Shown: positions 43,867-51,551, counted from the stretch's first letter. The stretch is DNA of 64,000 nucleotides from Clostridia bacterium (GCA_017461235.1 JAFTYU010000042.1:111142-175141), one strand, 5' to 3'. Translations and numbers: made by a program. Notes: generated by a model from the sequence alone, not told the origin.

Positions 43867-45006
43867 ATGAGCAAATGGACAGTTGAAAGAATCAAAGCGT
43901 TTTACTCGCAGCTTAATGAACGTTATGGTTTGAATGTTAATCCTAATATTATAGTACAAGAAAAATACAAATATCCTATGTGCAGACGAGATTTTAATAA
44001 TCTAGTTTTTGTGCCGGAATTTTTTAATCACGAGCATTTATCTGAGGATACACGAAGAATGTTATTATTATGTTTTTATTCGTGCTTCCATCTGGATAAG
44101 AATAAGGACGGATATCTTGATATCAATCCCGGCTTCCTTGCAAAAGGAATGTGTGATGATTTAGGCTATAAATATGTATCGGATTCCGAACTTCAAGCAA
44201 ACGAAAGAAGAGTCAGACGTATGCTCTATGATGATGTAGAGAATGGTTGTTATTTCAGCATTGGACATCAGCTGCGTGAAAGTGCGTTCAGCAGTTATGA
44301 GGTAGTTGACATCAGCGTGACTCCGGCTGAAGTATTAGTAAAAGTTAAGCCTATTGGGTGTCACCTTGGAGAACCCGAAAAAACCTTTACTGAAGAAGAG
44401 CTTTTTGAACGTTGTTGCAATTTCTTCGATTTTGAAAACTATAAAATTGATATGAGAAGAAATCTCTATATTATTTCAGGACCTTCAGGTGCAGGAAAAA
44501 ACGAGGTCTTCAATCAGTTGAAAAAACAGTGTCCTGAAATTAATAAAACGGTATCTGTTACTACAAGAAAGCCGAGAAGTAATGAAAAAGAAGGAGTAGA
44601 TTATTACTTTGTTTCAAAAGAAGAGTTCTATGATTATCAAATGGACAGCTCACTTGTAGAGAATGAATTGTTTGATTGCAATTATTACGGAACCTTTTTT
44701 TCAGAAGTTGAAAGACATCCGACAGACAAACCTCTTTTTCTTATTGTGGATGTGAGAGGCAGGAGAAATGTTCTTACACATTATCCCATGGCAAAAACAA
44801 TCTTCATAGAACCGCCTTCTATAGAAGAGTTGGAAAAACGTATAAGAAGCCGAGGCGAAAATACCGAAGATGAAATTGAGCATAGATTAACAGTTGCAGT
44901 CGATGAGATAAAGCAGAAAACTCAATTTGATTACGTGTTGATCAATGGTAATGCGCAAGACTGTGCACGACAATTAAACAATATTATCAGTAAAAAGCTC
45001 AGGTGA
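43867..45006 (+). CDS. Guanylate-kinase-like protein with novel N-terminal domain
   Basis: A 379-aa protein. Residues about 199-379 are guanylate-kinase-like, with P-loop GPSGAGKN (205-212), TTRKPRSNEKEGVDYYF and lid arginines in RIRSRGENTEDEIEHRL. The P-loop ends GKN in place of the usual GKGT or GKST. The N-terminal 190 residues contain Cys and His (CFYSCFHLDKNKDGYLDINP) and are not recognised. Housekeeping Gmk proteins are about 200 aa with no such fusion. This may therefore be a specialised nucleotide or signalling enzyme. GGAGG precedes the ATG. A phosphatase gene follows. Confidence 0.8.
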   Translation: MSKWTVERIKAFYSQLNERYGLNVNPNIIVQEKYKYPMCRRDFNNLVFVPEFFNHEHLSEDTRRMLLLCFYSCFHLDKNKDGYLDINPGFLAKGMCDDLGYKYVSDSELQANERRVRRMLYDDVENGCYFSIGHQLRESAFSSYEVVDISVTPAEVLVKVKPIGCHLGEPEKTFTEEELFERCCNFFDFENYKIDMRRNLYIISGPSGAGKNEVFNQLKKQCPEINKTVSVTTRKPRSNEKEGVDYYFVSKEEFYDYQMDSSLVENELFDCNYYGTFFSEVERHPTDKPLFLIVDVRGRRNVLTHYPMAKTIFIEPPSIEELEKRIRSRGENTEDEIEHRLTVAVDEIKQKTQFDYVLINGNAQDCARQLNNIISKKLR

Positions 45007-45068
45007 TTAATAGTTGATTATTTATAAGTTATATTGTAAAATTATTAAATAAGAACGAGGTTATTAAA

Positions 45069-45773
45069 ATGGTTTATGTTACGTCAGACCTTCATGGTTT
45101 TCCGTTAGAAAAGTTCAAGAAGTTTCTTAACAATGCAGGTTTCCGTAAAGAAGATACTTTATACATTCTTGGTGATGTTTTAGACAGAGGGCCGTACGGC
45201 GTTGAGATTTTAAAGTGGCTTATGCAGAACAAAAATATACAGCTTATACTCGGCAATCACGAAAAAATGCTTCTTGAATGTGACTTTCCTGACGAGATAT
45301 CTGAGACTACGCTTGCCGGGTTGAAGGGCTCAAGGTTGGCTTCATACAGAACCTGGGTTGCAAATTCAGGTGGAGTTACAATGAGCTCTCTTCTTTCGAC
45401 AAGAGATAGTGAGATAAAAGGTATTTTAAAGTATCTTAGAGAAGCTCCTTTATATAAAACCATAACAGTAAACGGCAAAGAATTTTGGCTTGTTCATAGT
45501 GGCTTGGGTAACTTTGAAAAGAACAAAAAGCTATCAGATTATTCACCCGTAGATTTACTTTGGACAAGACCAAGCCTTAATACGCGATATTTTGATGATA
45601 TTACAGTAGTGTTTGGCCACACACCCAGTGTATGTTATGGGAACGAATATCTTGGCAAGATTGTCAAGACAGATACTTGGATAGATATAGATGTCGGCGT
45701 GGGCATAGGACAAGAGCCTGTCTTGCTCAGGCTTGATGATATGAAGGAGTTTTATTATAAATATTGCTTTTGA
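45069..45773 (+). CDS. PPP-family metallophosphoesterase
   Basis: A 234-aa calcineurin-like phosphatase in the bacterial PPP group. Metal-site motifs are SDLHGF (GDxHG-like), ILGDVLDRGPYG, ILGNHEKM, VHSGLG and FGHTPSV, with the spacing seen in PrpA/ApaH-like proteins. Such enzymes dephosphorylate Ser/Thr residues or cut dinucleoside polyphosphates. It stands between a guanylate-kinase-like gene and a DUF4062/TIR-like gene and may share a nucleotide or phospho-protein signal with them, which is inference. A RBS-like GAACGAGG precedes the ATG. Confidence 0.9.
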   Translation: MVYVTSDLHGFPLEKFKKFLNNAGFRKEDTLYILGDVLDRGPYGVEILKWLMQNKNIQLILGNHEKMLLECDFPDEISETTLAGLKGSRLASYRTWVANSGGVTMSSLLSTRDSEIKGILKYLREAPLYKTITVNGKEFWLVHSGLGNFEKNKKLSDYSPVDLLWTRPSLNTRYFDDITVVFGHTPSVCYGNEYLGKIVKTDTWIDIDVGVGIGQEPVLLRLDDMKEFYYKYCF

Positions 45774-45800
45774 TTTTTAAGTCTTAAAGGAAGTGCTGTT

Positions 45801-47291
45801 ATGAAAAATGTTATAAAAATATTTTTAGCATCATCAATAGTTGAGTTTGCAAATGAACGAATGGCTATTGAGAATTTTATTCGAAATATTAGTGATAAAT
45901 TTGAAGAAAACTATGATGTTAAAATTCAGCCTTTGTTATGCGAAAATTTTGATGATGCATACTCAAAAATAAGAAAACAGGAAGAATACAACGAAAAGAT
46001 TCGTAATAGTGACTTGTGCTTTTTCATTTTCTTTACAAAAGCCGGTGAATATACAAGAGAAGAATTTGAAGTTGCCCGTAAGAAGTTTGAAGAAACGGGT
46101 AAGCCTAAGATCTATACATATTTTAAGGTCATAAAAGATGAAACAGCCGAACAAAGTCTGTATGATTTTATGAATGAGCTCGATAAAAAATTCGGACACT
46201 ATTATGGTACATTTGAGCATATTGATACAGTTAAAATGAGAATACTTTTAAGCTTAAGCAATATGGAAATGGATTTTCCTGAAATTAAAGTTCAAAATGG
46301 TGAATGTGTTGTAGACGGAAAATCAATTATGTCGATTAATAACGTGTCTGAGTTTGCAAACAACAGCAGATTAAAAAGTATGGAAATAGAGCTAAAGAAA
46401 TTGGAAAGCTATGTTAGAAAGGCTGAGAGTGAAGCACCGAAAGAAACCGATGATATTAATGAATTGGAACACGCAAAAAACAAGATAAGAACATTAAAAG
46501 AAAGTATATCTGTTTTGCAGGAAAGAATATTTAAGGTATCGGTGGATATGAGCTGCGATAAAGCATTTAATAAAATGTCGGAAAGACAAAAAAGAGCATA
46601 CAGATTGTTTGAACAAGGCGATTTGTACGGAGCAATAAACGAACTTCCGTCCGAGGAAATTATGGCAGACTTTATACGTGCGGAACAAATGTATTTAAGT
46701 GCAATTGAAGATGAGGCCCGAAAGTGCATAAAAGACCAGCTATTGGCTATCAGGCTGATGGAACAAAATATAGAGATATCATCAGCCGCAGAACAAAAAA
46801 TTATTGAAAGATATAAGTTGATTGTTCCTATAATAAAAAAATATAAGATAGAAATTGACGGATTATATGATTATATGATGCTTCTTGACAACAATATTTT
46901 TGTTGATGACAAGGATGAATTGCTTCGAATTGCTAAGGATTTATTTGAAATATATATTGAAAACCCTTCATATAGGACGTCGTTATTCGGTATGTACGAT
47001 ACTTGCAATATTATTGCAGAAAACTTAAATAAAGATGATCCTGAAATAGATTATTATACCTCATTGGCGGTGCAGTCTTTGGACGAGTTTCTGGAGAATG
47101 CTGCAGATAAAAATAGTTTTTCTTATGCGCTTGATTGTATGAGAGCCGCTGAAGTGCCGCAAATCAGCGATGAAAAGTCTATACACCTGTACGAAAAAGC
47201 CATATCTGTTTTGGAAAAACTAAAGGCTTCATCAGATGTGAAAGAACAAATCGCTTTTTGTAAAAATCAAATAAGATTACTTTTAGGTTGA
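45801..47291 (+). CDS. DUF4062/TIR-like domain protein with helical repeat C-terminus
   Basis: A 496-aa protein. The N-terminal 150 residues begin IKIFLASSIVEFANERMAIE and contain RNSDLCFFIFFTKAGEYTRE followed by EEFEVARKKFEETGKPKIY. This is the pattern of DUF4062/TIR-like alpha/beta domains of bacterial conflict and signalling proteins. Residues 190-245 form a predicted coiled coil, and the rest is helical, TPR-like. Such proteins often sense a trigger through the repeat region and act through the N-domain. Catalytic Glu is not certain: FTREEFE-like EYTREEFE carries candidate residues. Function is not established. Confidence 0.7.
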   Translation: MKNVIKIFLASSIVEFANERMAIENFIRNISDKFEENYDVKIQPLLCENFDDAYSKIRKQEEYNEKIRNSDLCFFIFFTKAGEYTREEFEVARKKFEETGKPKIYTYFKVIKDETAEQSLYDFMNELDKKFGHYYGTFEHIDTVKMRILLSLSNMEMDFPEIKVQNGECVVDGKSIMSINNVSEFANNSRLKSMEIELKKLESYVRKAESEAPKETDDINELEHAKNKIRTLKESISVLQERIFKVSVDMSCDKAFNKMSERQKRAYRLFEQGDLYGAINELPSEEIMADFIRAEQMYLSAIEDEARKCIKDQLLAIRLMEQNIEISSAAEQKIIERYKLIVPIIKKYKIEIDGLYDYMMLLDNNIFVDDKDELLRIAKDLFEIYIENPSYRTSLFGMYDTCNIIAENLNKDDPEIDYYTSLAVQSLDEFLENAADKNSFSYALDCMRAAEVPQISDEKSIHLYEKAISVLEKLKASSDVKEQIAFCKNQIRLLLG

Positions 47292-47309
47292 AAGACGGGA
47301 GAAAATAAA

Positions 47310-47585
47310 ATGAGTGAAAATTCTAATAACATTATTGTTCTTAAGGACGAAAAAGGAAACGATGCAGAATTTGAATTTCTTGGCATTGTTGAGTATGAGA
47401 AAGAAAACTACGTAGTTCTGCTTCCTGTTGAAGAAAGCGACGAAGCCGGTGTGGTTGTAATTCTTAAAATTGAAGAAAATGACGATAAAGAATCCTATAT
47501 AAGTATTGAAGACGAAGATACGCTTCTGGCTGTATTCAATATCTTCAAAGATAAATTCAAAGACGAATTTAATTTTGTTGATTAA
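47310..47585 (+). CDS. DUF1292 domain protein
   Basis: A 91-aa acidic protein of the DUF1292 family: NIIVLKDEKGNDAEFEFLGI, EKENYVVLLPVEES, then VILKIEENDDKESYISIEDE. The family is usual in Firmicutes, often next to yrrK/ruvX, which is not the case here. Function is unknown. It starts 18 bases after the DUF4062 gene and is probably in the same operon. Confidence 0.85.
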   Translation: MSENSNNIIVLKDEKGNDAEFEFLGIVEYEKENYVVLLPVEESDEAGVVVILKIEENDDKESYISIEDEDTLLAVFNIFKDKFKDEFNFVD

Positions 47586-47600
47586 ATAAGCTTGTTATAA

Positions 47601-47759
47601 AATTACGAAAGATTTAATCCTGTCCTTGCTGTTAGTTTTTTTAACTATGCGATTTTTACACAAGAAGAGAGATATTTTCAAAAGGCTCTCGCTCTTGCAA
47701 AAACAATGCCGGACGATTTCTATTGTAAACAAATAATTAATGCTTTAGAGGGTGAATAA
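47601..47759 (+). pseudogene. Remnant of a TPR/Sel1-like gene
   Basis: An open stretch of about 52 codons without a start codon reads like the end of a helical-repeat protein (FFNYAIFTQEERYFQKALAL, AKTMPDDFYCKQIINALEGE). A stop occurs just upstream. It is probably a decayed fragment, perhaps related to the repeat tail of the preceding cassette gene. Confidence 0.45.
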
Positions 47760-47764
47760 TATTA

Positions 47765-47886
47765 ACCATTCAAATATTATCGATGCAAACGGCAAAGGCG
47801 ATTTCTTTCTTTTAACTTATATATTTGCCGAGCACGAGTCTTGTGTTGATGATATTCCCGTATCGACAGAATTGGTTGAAAAATAA
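47765..47886 (+). pseudogene. Short coding remnant
   Basis: About 40 sense codons in a row (NHSNIIDANGKGDFFLLTYI, FAEHESCVDDIPVSTELVEK) end in TAA but have no start or ribosome binding site. It looks like another decayed C-terminus. Confidence 0.35.
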
Positions 47887-47966
47887 TGTTCGATTTTTGA
47901 AATGGCGGACACAGCAATTAATAATCACTAGTTGTACACCATAAAAGTCAAATAAAACGAGTTGTT

Positions 47967-48003
47967 GAGAGAATAAGGTAAATTACCTTGTTCTCTCATT
48001 TTC
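47967..48003. terminator. Probable terminator in remnant region
   Basis: GAGAGAATAAGGTAA pairs with TTACCTTGTTCTCTC with one T·G pair and a tiny loop, then ATTTTC. It would stop read-through from the DUF4062 operon. Confidence 0.55.
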
Positions 48004-48013
48004 ATAAAAAAAA

Positions 48014-48044
48014 CAGAAACCCGAATGAATCGGATTTCTGTTTT
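48014..48044 (-). terminator. Terminator following the tRNA fragment
   Basis: CAGAAA-CCGA pairs with TCGG-TTTCTG around ATGAA. On the minus strand it is followed by eight T residues and directly follows the CCA end of the tRNA-like fragment, as expected for a tRNA terminator. Confidence 0.6.
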
Positions 48045-48066
48045 TGGTGCAGAGAATGGGACTTGA
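48045..48066 (-). pseudogene. tRNA 3'-end fragment (acceptor and T-arm half)
   Basis: On the minus strand the sequence is TCAAGTCCCATTCTCTGC plus ACCA, the T-loop half, T-stem 3' strand, acceptor 3' strand, discriminator A and CCA of a tRNA. It is followed by a terminator. The rest of a tRNA is absent; instead the next bases are inverted repeats (TGATGGGC-TCT-GCCCATCA). Its acceptor strand TCTCTGC can pair with GCAGGGG of the 5' fragment at 50588. Confidence 0.55.
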
Positions 48067-48191
48067 TGGGCTCTGCCCATCATTCGCTACGCGAATACCC
48101 GATTTTCGGTTTTACAACTATCTGCATAATAATATAGAAAAATGGCTTTGTCAAGACAATAATAAGATTATTTCTGATGCCCAACAGTTTG

Positions 48192-49184
48192 CTATTTTTT
48201 TATATATCGTTGGTTTCGGCTGTTGGGTTTGTCGGGTTCAGTCATAATAACAAAACCGTCACTGATTGCAGGATTAAGATAATTCTTTCTCAACGCTTCT
48301 TTTGATTTCAATCCTAAAAGAGATAAAATTTCATTTGCTGTATATGGTGTATCAAATTCCATTACATTAAGGAGCTTTGTAACATATTCGGAAATGTTGC
48401 TTCCCGGCGAAGTAATAGAACTGCCAACCTCATCAAGAATTGTATTTATCTGTTCTAATATGAATTCAATAAACACTGTACTTGTTCCGTCTATATGGCA
48501 TTTTGAAATAGCGTCATAATAACCGCTTTGGAATTTTTCTATCTGGCTTTCTATAGGGATGAATTCAAAAATCGGTTGCCATTTTGCAAGAATTGCAGAA
48601 TGCCAGAGCCTTGCCATTCTTCCGTTACCATCTGTAAAGGGATGAATAAAAACAAATTCATAATGAAAGACTGCAGCAAGAATTAAAGGATGAACTGTAT
48701 CTTTATTTTTTCTCATCCAACTGAACAAGCTTTCCATTTGTTCAGGAACAAATTTTGCAGGTGGCGCCATAAATATGCATTTATCCCCTGCAAAAACACC
48801 TTCTTCACCAAGGCGGAAGTCACCACTCATATCCACAAGATATTTTGTCATAATCCCGTGAAGGCGTTTCAATTCTTTAATGCTATATACATCAACAGTT
48901 GATATTTCATCATAAGCGGCATAAGCATTTTTCACTTCTTGGATTTCTTTTTCTGCACCAAGAACAGTCTTGCCGTTGATAACATTCTTAACTTCACCCA
49001 ATGAAAGAGAGTTAGCCTCAATTGCAAGGGATGAATGTATGGATTTGATTTTATTGTTTTTTCTCAAATGTGGCTTTGAATCAAGATTACTGCGTTCTGT
49101 AACTCTGCCGATTTTTTCTGAAATTGATGCAACAAGGCTCAGAATTTTATCTGTAATCTCATATGGTGGTGTATAACCGGACAT
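48192..49184 (-). CDS. Fic family protein (AMPylase-type)
   Basis: A 330-aa Fic protein. The catalytic motif is HPFTDGNGRMAR at 181-192, complete, and the flap lies upstream. An inhibitory-helix-like motif SSLAIEANSL (51-60), close to S-x3-E-G/N with Ala in place of Gly, is N-terminal, so it would be a class II self-inhibited Fic. The C-terminal part (about 265-330) looks like a winged helix. Fic enzymes mostly attach AMP to target hydroxyls. A promoter and a tandem 12-bp repeat precede the gene. The ribosome binding site is GGAG. Confidence 0.92.
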   Translation of the reverse strand: MSGYTPPYEITDKILSLVASISEKIGRVTERSNLDSKPHLRKNNKIKSIHSSLAIEANSLSLGEVKNVINGKTVLGAEKEIQEVKNAYAAYDEISTVDVYSIKELKRLHGIMTKYLVDMSGDFRLGEEGVFAGDKCIFMAPPAKFVPEQMESLFSWMRKNKDTVHPLILAAVFHYEFVFIHPFTDGNGRMARLWHSAILAKWQPIFEFIPIESQIEKFQSGYYDAISKCHIDGTSTVFIEFILEQINTILDEVGSSITSPGSNISEYVTKLLNVMEFDTPYTANEILSLLGLKSKEALRKNYLNPAISDGFVIMTEPDKPNSRNQRYIKK

Positions 49185-49201
49185 AAAAACACTCCATTTA
49201 A

Positions 49202-49225
49202 CTTGCTTATTATCTTGCTTATTAT
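49202..49225 (-). repeat. Tandem 12-bp repeat at the fic transcription start
   Basis: CTTGCTTATTAT is repeated exactly twice, with CTTA starting a third copy. It spans the predicted start of the fic transcript and could be an operator. Confidence 0.55.
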
Positions 49226-49252
49226 CTTACCACATTTGATGTGAAATATCAA
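49224..49252 (-). promoter_or_regulatory. Promoter of fic
   Basis: On the minus strand TTGATA (49247-49252) and TAAGAT (49224-49229) are 17 bases apart. The -10 element abuts the tandem repeat. The remaining gap to 49423 shows no gene; a GC-richer patch around 49340-49400 is unexplained. Confidence 0.6.
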
Positions 49253-49423
49253 TAATTTAATGTGAGTATTAATTATTTGCTCTTTTGTCAAAAAATTGTA
49301 CTGCTATAAACAAAGAAAACAGCAGTGGCAAAAATCCCTGCTTTAGCTGGGGCAAGCAGAGCAGCCGGCTATCCGCCAACCGCAGAAGCCCGAACCCACT
49401 TTTTAATAATCCACTCAACAAAT

Positions 49424-49460
49424 AAAAAAGCCCAAAGCCTTAATATATGAGGCTTTGAGC
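49424..49460 (-). terminator. Terminator downstream of the PD-(D/E)XK gene
   Basis: On the minus strand GCTCAAAGCC pairs with GGCTTTGGGC around a loop, followed by six T residues. It ends the two-gene unit 49564-50254. Confidence 0.75.
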
Positions 49461-49563
49461 GATTTTGCGGGTTAACAACCTATATCTAAAGATCCTATAA
49501 GGGCGCAGTGCTCACCACCATAAAGACGGTACAATGCATTCTACAAGGCTAAAGATGAGCCGA

Positions 49564-50097
49564 TTACTCATTATGTGGAATAACTAGAAAATCAATAACA
49601 CCATCAGGCTCATAAGCAATAAGTTCGGCTACTTTACCCTTTGCCCATTTGCTTCTGCCATCAAGCCAATTTGCTCTGTCAAACTCGCCTAAGGTTATTG
49701 CCGCAATGTAGTATTGGCAATCACTATGTACTGTATCAAGAGTATCCATATAATCTTTCAATTTGTGAAAATCATAATAGACTAAATTTTCAACATGGTG
49801 GCAATTCCTTGATTTATATTTTAACTCAAAAATAGCAACAATTTTGTCTGTCTTTGTATCAACGACAACCATATCAGGAGTATAGTTCAATGCTGAAAAA
49901 CCGTAATGTGTACACTCTGTAAAAATGCAAAAATCCTCAAGCTCAGGTGTTTTTTCAAAACAAGTACGAAGATAAAAATACAAAACATTCTTTAAAGTAT
50001 CTTCATTTAAAATAAGATTACGGTCGTAGTCATCAGCAACATCTTCTATCCATATCTTTTTTATAGTTGTATCAAGTTTTTTAATTTTTCTGTTCAT
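49564..50097 (-). CDS. PD-(D/E)XK nuclease-like protein
   Basis: A 177-aa protein with a possible nuclease core, YTPDMVVVDTKTDKIVAIFE followed by LKYKSRN; the P-D, E and L-K residues are spaced like PD-(D/E)XK. No recognisable DNA-binding domain is present. It starts 17 bases before the end of the upstream small gene, so the two are coupled. A restriction, toxin or phage-defence role is possible, and none can be confirmed from the sequence. No methyltransferase is nearby. Confidence 0.55.
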   Translation of the reverse strand: MNRKIKKLDTTIKKIWIEDVADDYDRNLILNEDTLKNVLYFYLRTCFEKTPELEDFCIFTECTHYGFSALNYTPDMVVVDTKTDKIVAIFELKYKSRNCHHVENLVYYDFHKLKDYMDTLDTVHSDCQYYIAAITLGEFDRANWLDGRSKWAKGKVAELIAYEPDGVIDFLVIPHNE

Positions 50098-50254
50098 TTG
50101 GTTGTGTTTCCTTTTCGCTTAATACTTCTTCAATATCAGTTACATGCTTGATTTCTATTATATTTTTAGATGACTTACCGCCTACCCTAACCGGATTTTT
50201 ATCATTAGTCCATCTGTATATAAGAGAGTTTTTATTTGCCTTTTTCTTTTTCAT
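50081..50254 (-). CDS. Small basic protein upstream of the nuclease-like gene
   Basis: A 57-aa lysine-rich protein starting MKKKKANKNSLIYRWTNDKN and ending in a Glu/Gln-rich tail. The ATG at 50284 is not used because it overlaps the TATAAT of the promoter; the in-frame ATG at 50254 is chosen, with no clear ribosome binding site. It overlaps the nuclease-like gene by 17 bases. It could be a DNA-binding partner or antitoxin, which is inference. The family is not recognised. Confidence 0.5.
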   Translation of the reverse strand: MKKKKANKNSLIYRWTNDKNPVRVGGKSSKNIIEIKHVTDIEEVLSEKETQPNEQKN

Positions 50255-50281
50255 AATATTTTGTCCAATCAAAATTTTCTT

Positions 50282-50310
50282 CATTATATCATATCTAAAC
50301 TACAAAAACA
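50282..50310 (-). promoter_or_regulatory. Promoter of the small gene/nuclease unit
   Basis: On the minus strand TTGTTT (50305-50310) and TATAAT (50282-50287) are 17 bases apart. The start of transcription would be near 50275, about 20 bases before the chosen ATG. Confidence 0.6.
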
Positions 50311-50331
50311 ATCACCATACATAAAAGCAAT

Positions 50332-50370
50332 AAATCCGAGCCCCTCTCCCAAAAGAAAGAGGTTCGGATT
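50332..50370 (-). terminator. tRNA-Leu terminator
   Basis: On the minus strand AATCCGAACCTCT pairs with AGGGGCTCGGATT, leaving small bulges, followed by a T-rich tract. It lies ten bases after the tRNA CCA end. Confidence 0.65.
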
Positions 50371-50379
50371 ATATTGATT

Positions 50380-50466
50380 TGGTGCGGGAAAAGGGACTTG
50401 AACCCTCAAGAACTTACGTCCATATGAACCTGAATCATACGCGTCTGCCAGTTCCGCCATCCCCGC
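50380..50466 (-). tRNA. tRNA-Leu (CAG anticodon)
   Basis: The minus-strand gene starts GCGGGGATGGCGGAACTGGC. The acceptor stem GCGGGGA pairs with TTCCCGC, with one G·T. The anticodon stem TATGA/TCATA encloses TTCAGGT, giving CAG. A long class II variable arm follows, then GGGTTCAAGTCCC and an encoded CCA. Total length is 87 bases including CCA. It has its own promoter and terminator. Confidence 0.93.
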
Positions 50467-50498
50467 ATATTAACTTTTTTAGCGTGATTTTAATAACT

Positions 50499-50527
50499 AT
50501 TTTATCACTGAATTTGACAGCTTTCAA
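50499..50527 (-). promoter_or_regulatory. Promoter of tRNA-Leu
   Basis: On the minus strand TTGAAA (50522-50527) and TAAAAT (50499-50504) are 17 bases apart. They lie about 33 bases upstream of the tRNA and just after the tRNA-Leu 5' fragment. Confidence 0.6.
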
Positions 50528-50588
50528 GCCCTTGCACTTAGGATAGGTTACCTGAATCTAGCGCGTCTGCCAATTCCGCCACCCCTGC
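50528..50588 (-). pseudogene. tRNA-Leu 5' fragment (degenerate)
   Basis: The minus strand begins GCAGGGGTGGCGGAATTGGC and continues through AGACGCGCTAGATTCAGGT (acceptor, D arm, anticodon CAG). After that it diverges: remnants of the variable arm (CTAAGTG, CAAGGGC-TGA) are recognisable, but the T arm and acceptor 3' strand are missing. It is a truncated gene. Confidence 0.7.
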
Positions 50589-50589
50589 A

Positions 50590-50790
50590 TATTTAGTGAA
50601 TAATGAATAATTTCGGGGCACTTTGTGCCGACTGTAAATAAAGTTGTTTTAATGAAAATTTATCATCCCTGTTTCAGCTTGCAGAAATAGGGAGGGGGAC
50701 CGCGATAGCGGTGGTGGGTAGTTCTCTTTCGTTTTTTCACTTAAAGAGAGAACGTACAACGAATTCTACCACACAAATCCTTCAATGTCA
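50590..50790. repeat. Intergenic inverted repeats, no gene seen
   Basis: This gap has GTTCTCTTT...AAAGAGAGAAC (about 50720-50755) and ACCGC-GATA-GCGGT (about 50698-50712), with GGAGGGGG between. No promoter or gene is supported on either strand. It resembles a small non-coding dispersed repeat. Confidence 0.4.
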
Positions 50791-50806
50791 ACAAAACTGG
50801 AAGGAT

Positions 50807-51478
50807 TTACCCGTTAAGTTCGTTTTTAAATTCAGGCATTATATATTTAGTCGTTGTCATAAACATAACTTTCATTTCGCCGTAGGAATATTCATTAAGG
50901 GAATGTGTTTCACTTGCACGTTTTGAGTTGAGATTTTTATCTATTGAGTATATGGATATAAGAGAGCTTTCATCGCGAATAAGCTTACCGTTACTGTCTT
51001 TTGAACCGTCAAATTCAAGAACAATATTGCCGTCATTGTCAGGTACTGTGTAAAGTGCAACGAGATTTTCGGGATTTACTCCGTATTTTGTCACGATTGC
51101 TTTTATATATTTATTGTCAGCATTGTCGCTGAATGCCATTTCACCTGTTTTTTCATATGTTTTTTCGGTTGTCGGTTGTTGGATAGGTTGTGTAACCGTA
51201 ACAACTGCGTCAGTTTGTTGCGGAATATCGGTTTGCGGTGCGTTTGTGATATCTTCAGTAAAATTACTGCTTGAAGGGGGAAGTGTTTCAACATTGCTTT
51301 CATATAATGAAATGTCAACCTGTTCGGTCTGATATACGTACCCCTGTGTTGTTGGGGCTGCGGTTGTATTGTAGCCCACATCATTATCGGATAAATTAAA
51401 TTGCTCTGTTTTAGTACAAGATGTCAACAGCGCAAGCAAACCTGCAATGACAAGTATTTTAACAATATTTTTATTCAT
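50807..51478 (-). CDS. Lipoprotein of unknown function
   Basis: A 223-aa lipoprotein with lipobox LLTSC and the lipidated Cys at residue 21. Residues 22-110 are Thr/Gln/Pro-rich and likely extended (TQGYVYQTEQVDIS, VVTVTQPIQQPTTEK). A folded C-terminal part follows (about 115-223), starting EMAFSDNADNKYIKAIVTKY. The ATG at 51478 follows GAGGTGCAACGG; the longer frame to 51508 lies upstream of this site. Function is unknown. It is divergent from the GH20 operon. Confidence 0.75.
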   Translation of the reverse strand: MNKNIVKILVIAGLLALLTSCTKTEQFNLSDNDVGYNTTAAPTTQGYVYQTEQVDISLYESNVETLPPSSSNFTEDITNAPQTDIPQQTDAVVTVTQPIQQPTTEKTYEKTGEMAFSDNADNKYIKAIVTKYGVNPENLVALYTVPDNDGNIVLEFDGSKDSNGKLIRDESSLISIYSIDKNLNSKRASETHSLNEYSYGEMKVMFMTTTKYIMPEFKNELNG

Positions 51479-51551
51479 CCGTTGCACCTCACATAAACTT
51501 CTATACATTATCTAATATACCACAAAATACTACACATTGCAATTAAACTTC

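Noticed and set aside
48067-48120. Insertion sequence end
   Set aside because: Small inverted repeats (TGATGGGC/GCCCATCA, TTCGC/GCGAA) are present, but no transposase or target duplication was found.
50711-50926. Plus-strand frame of 71 codons near the lipoprotein gene
   Set aside because: It crosses repeats and then the antisense of the lipoprotein 3' end, with no start signal.
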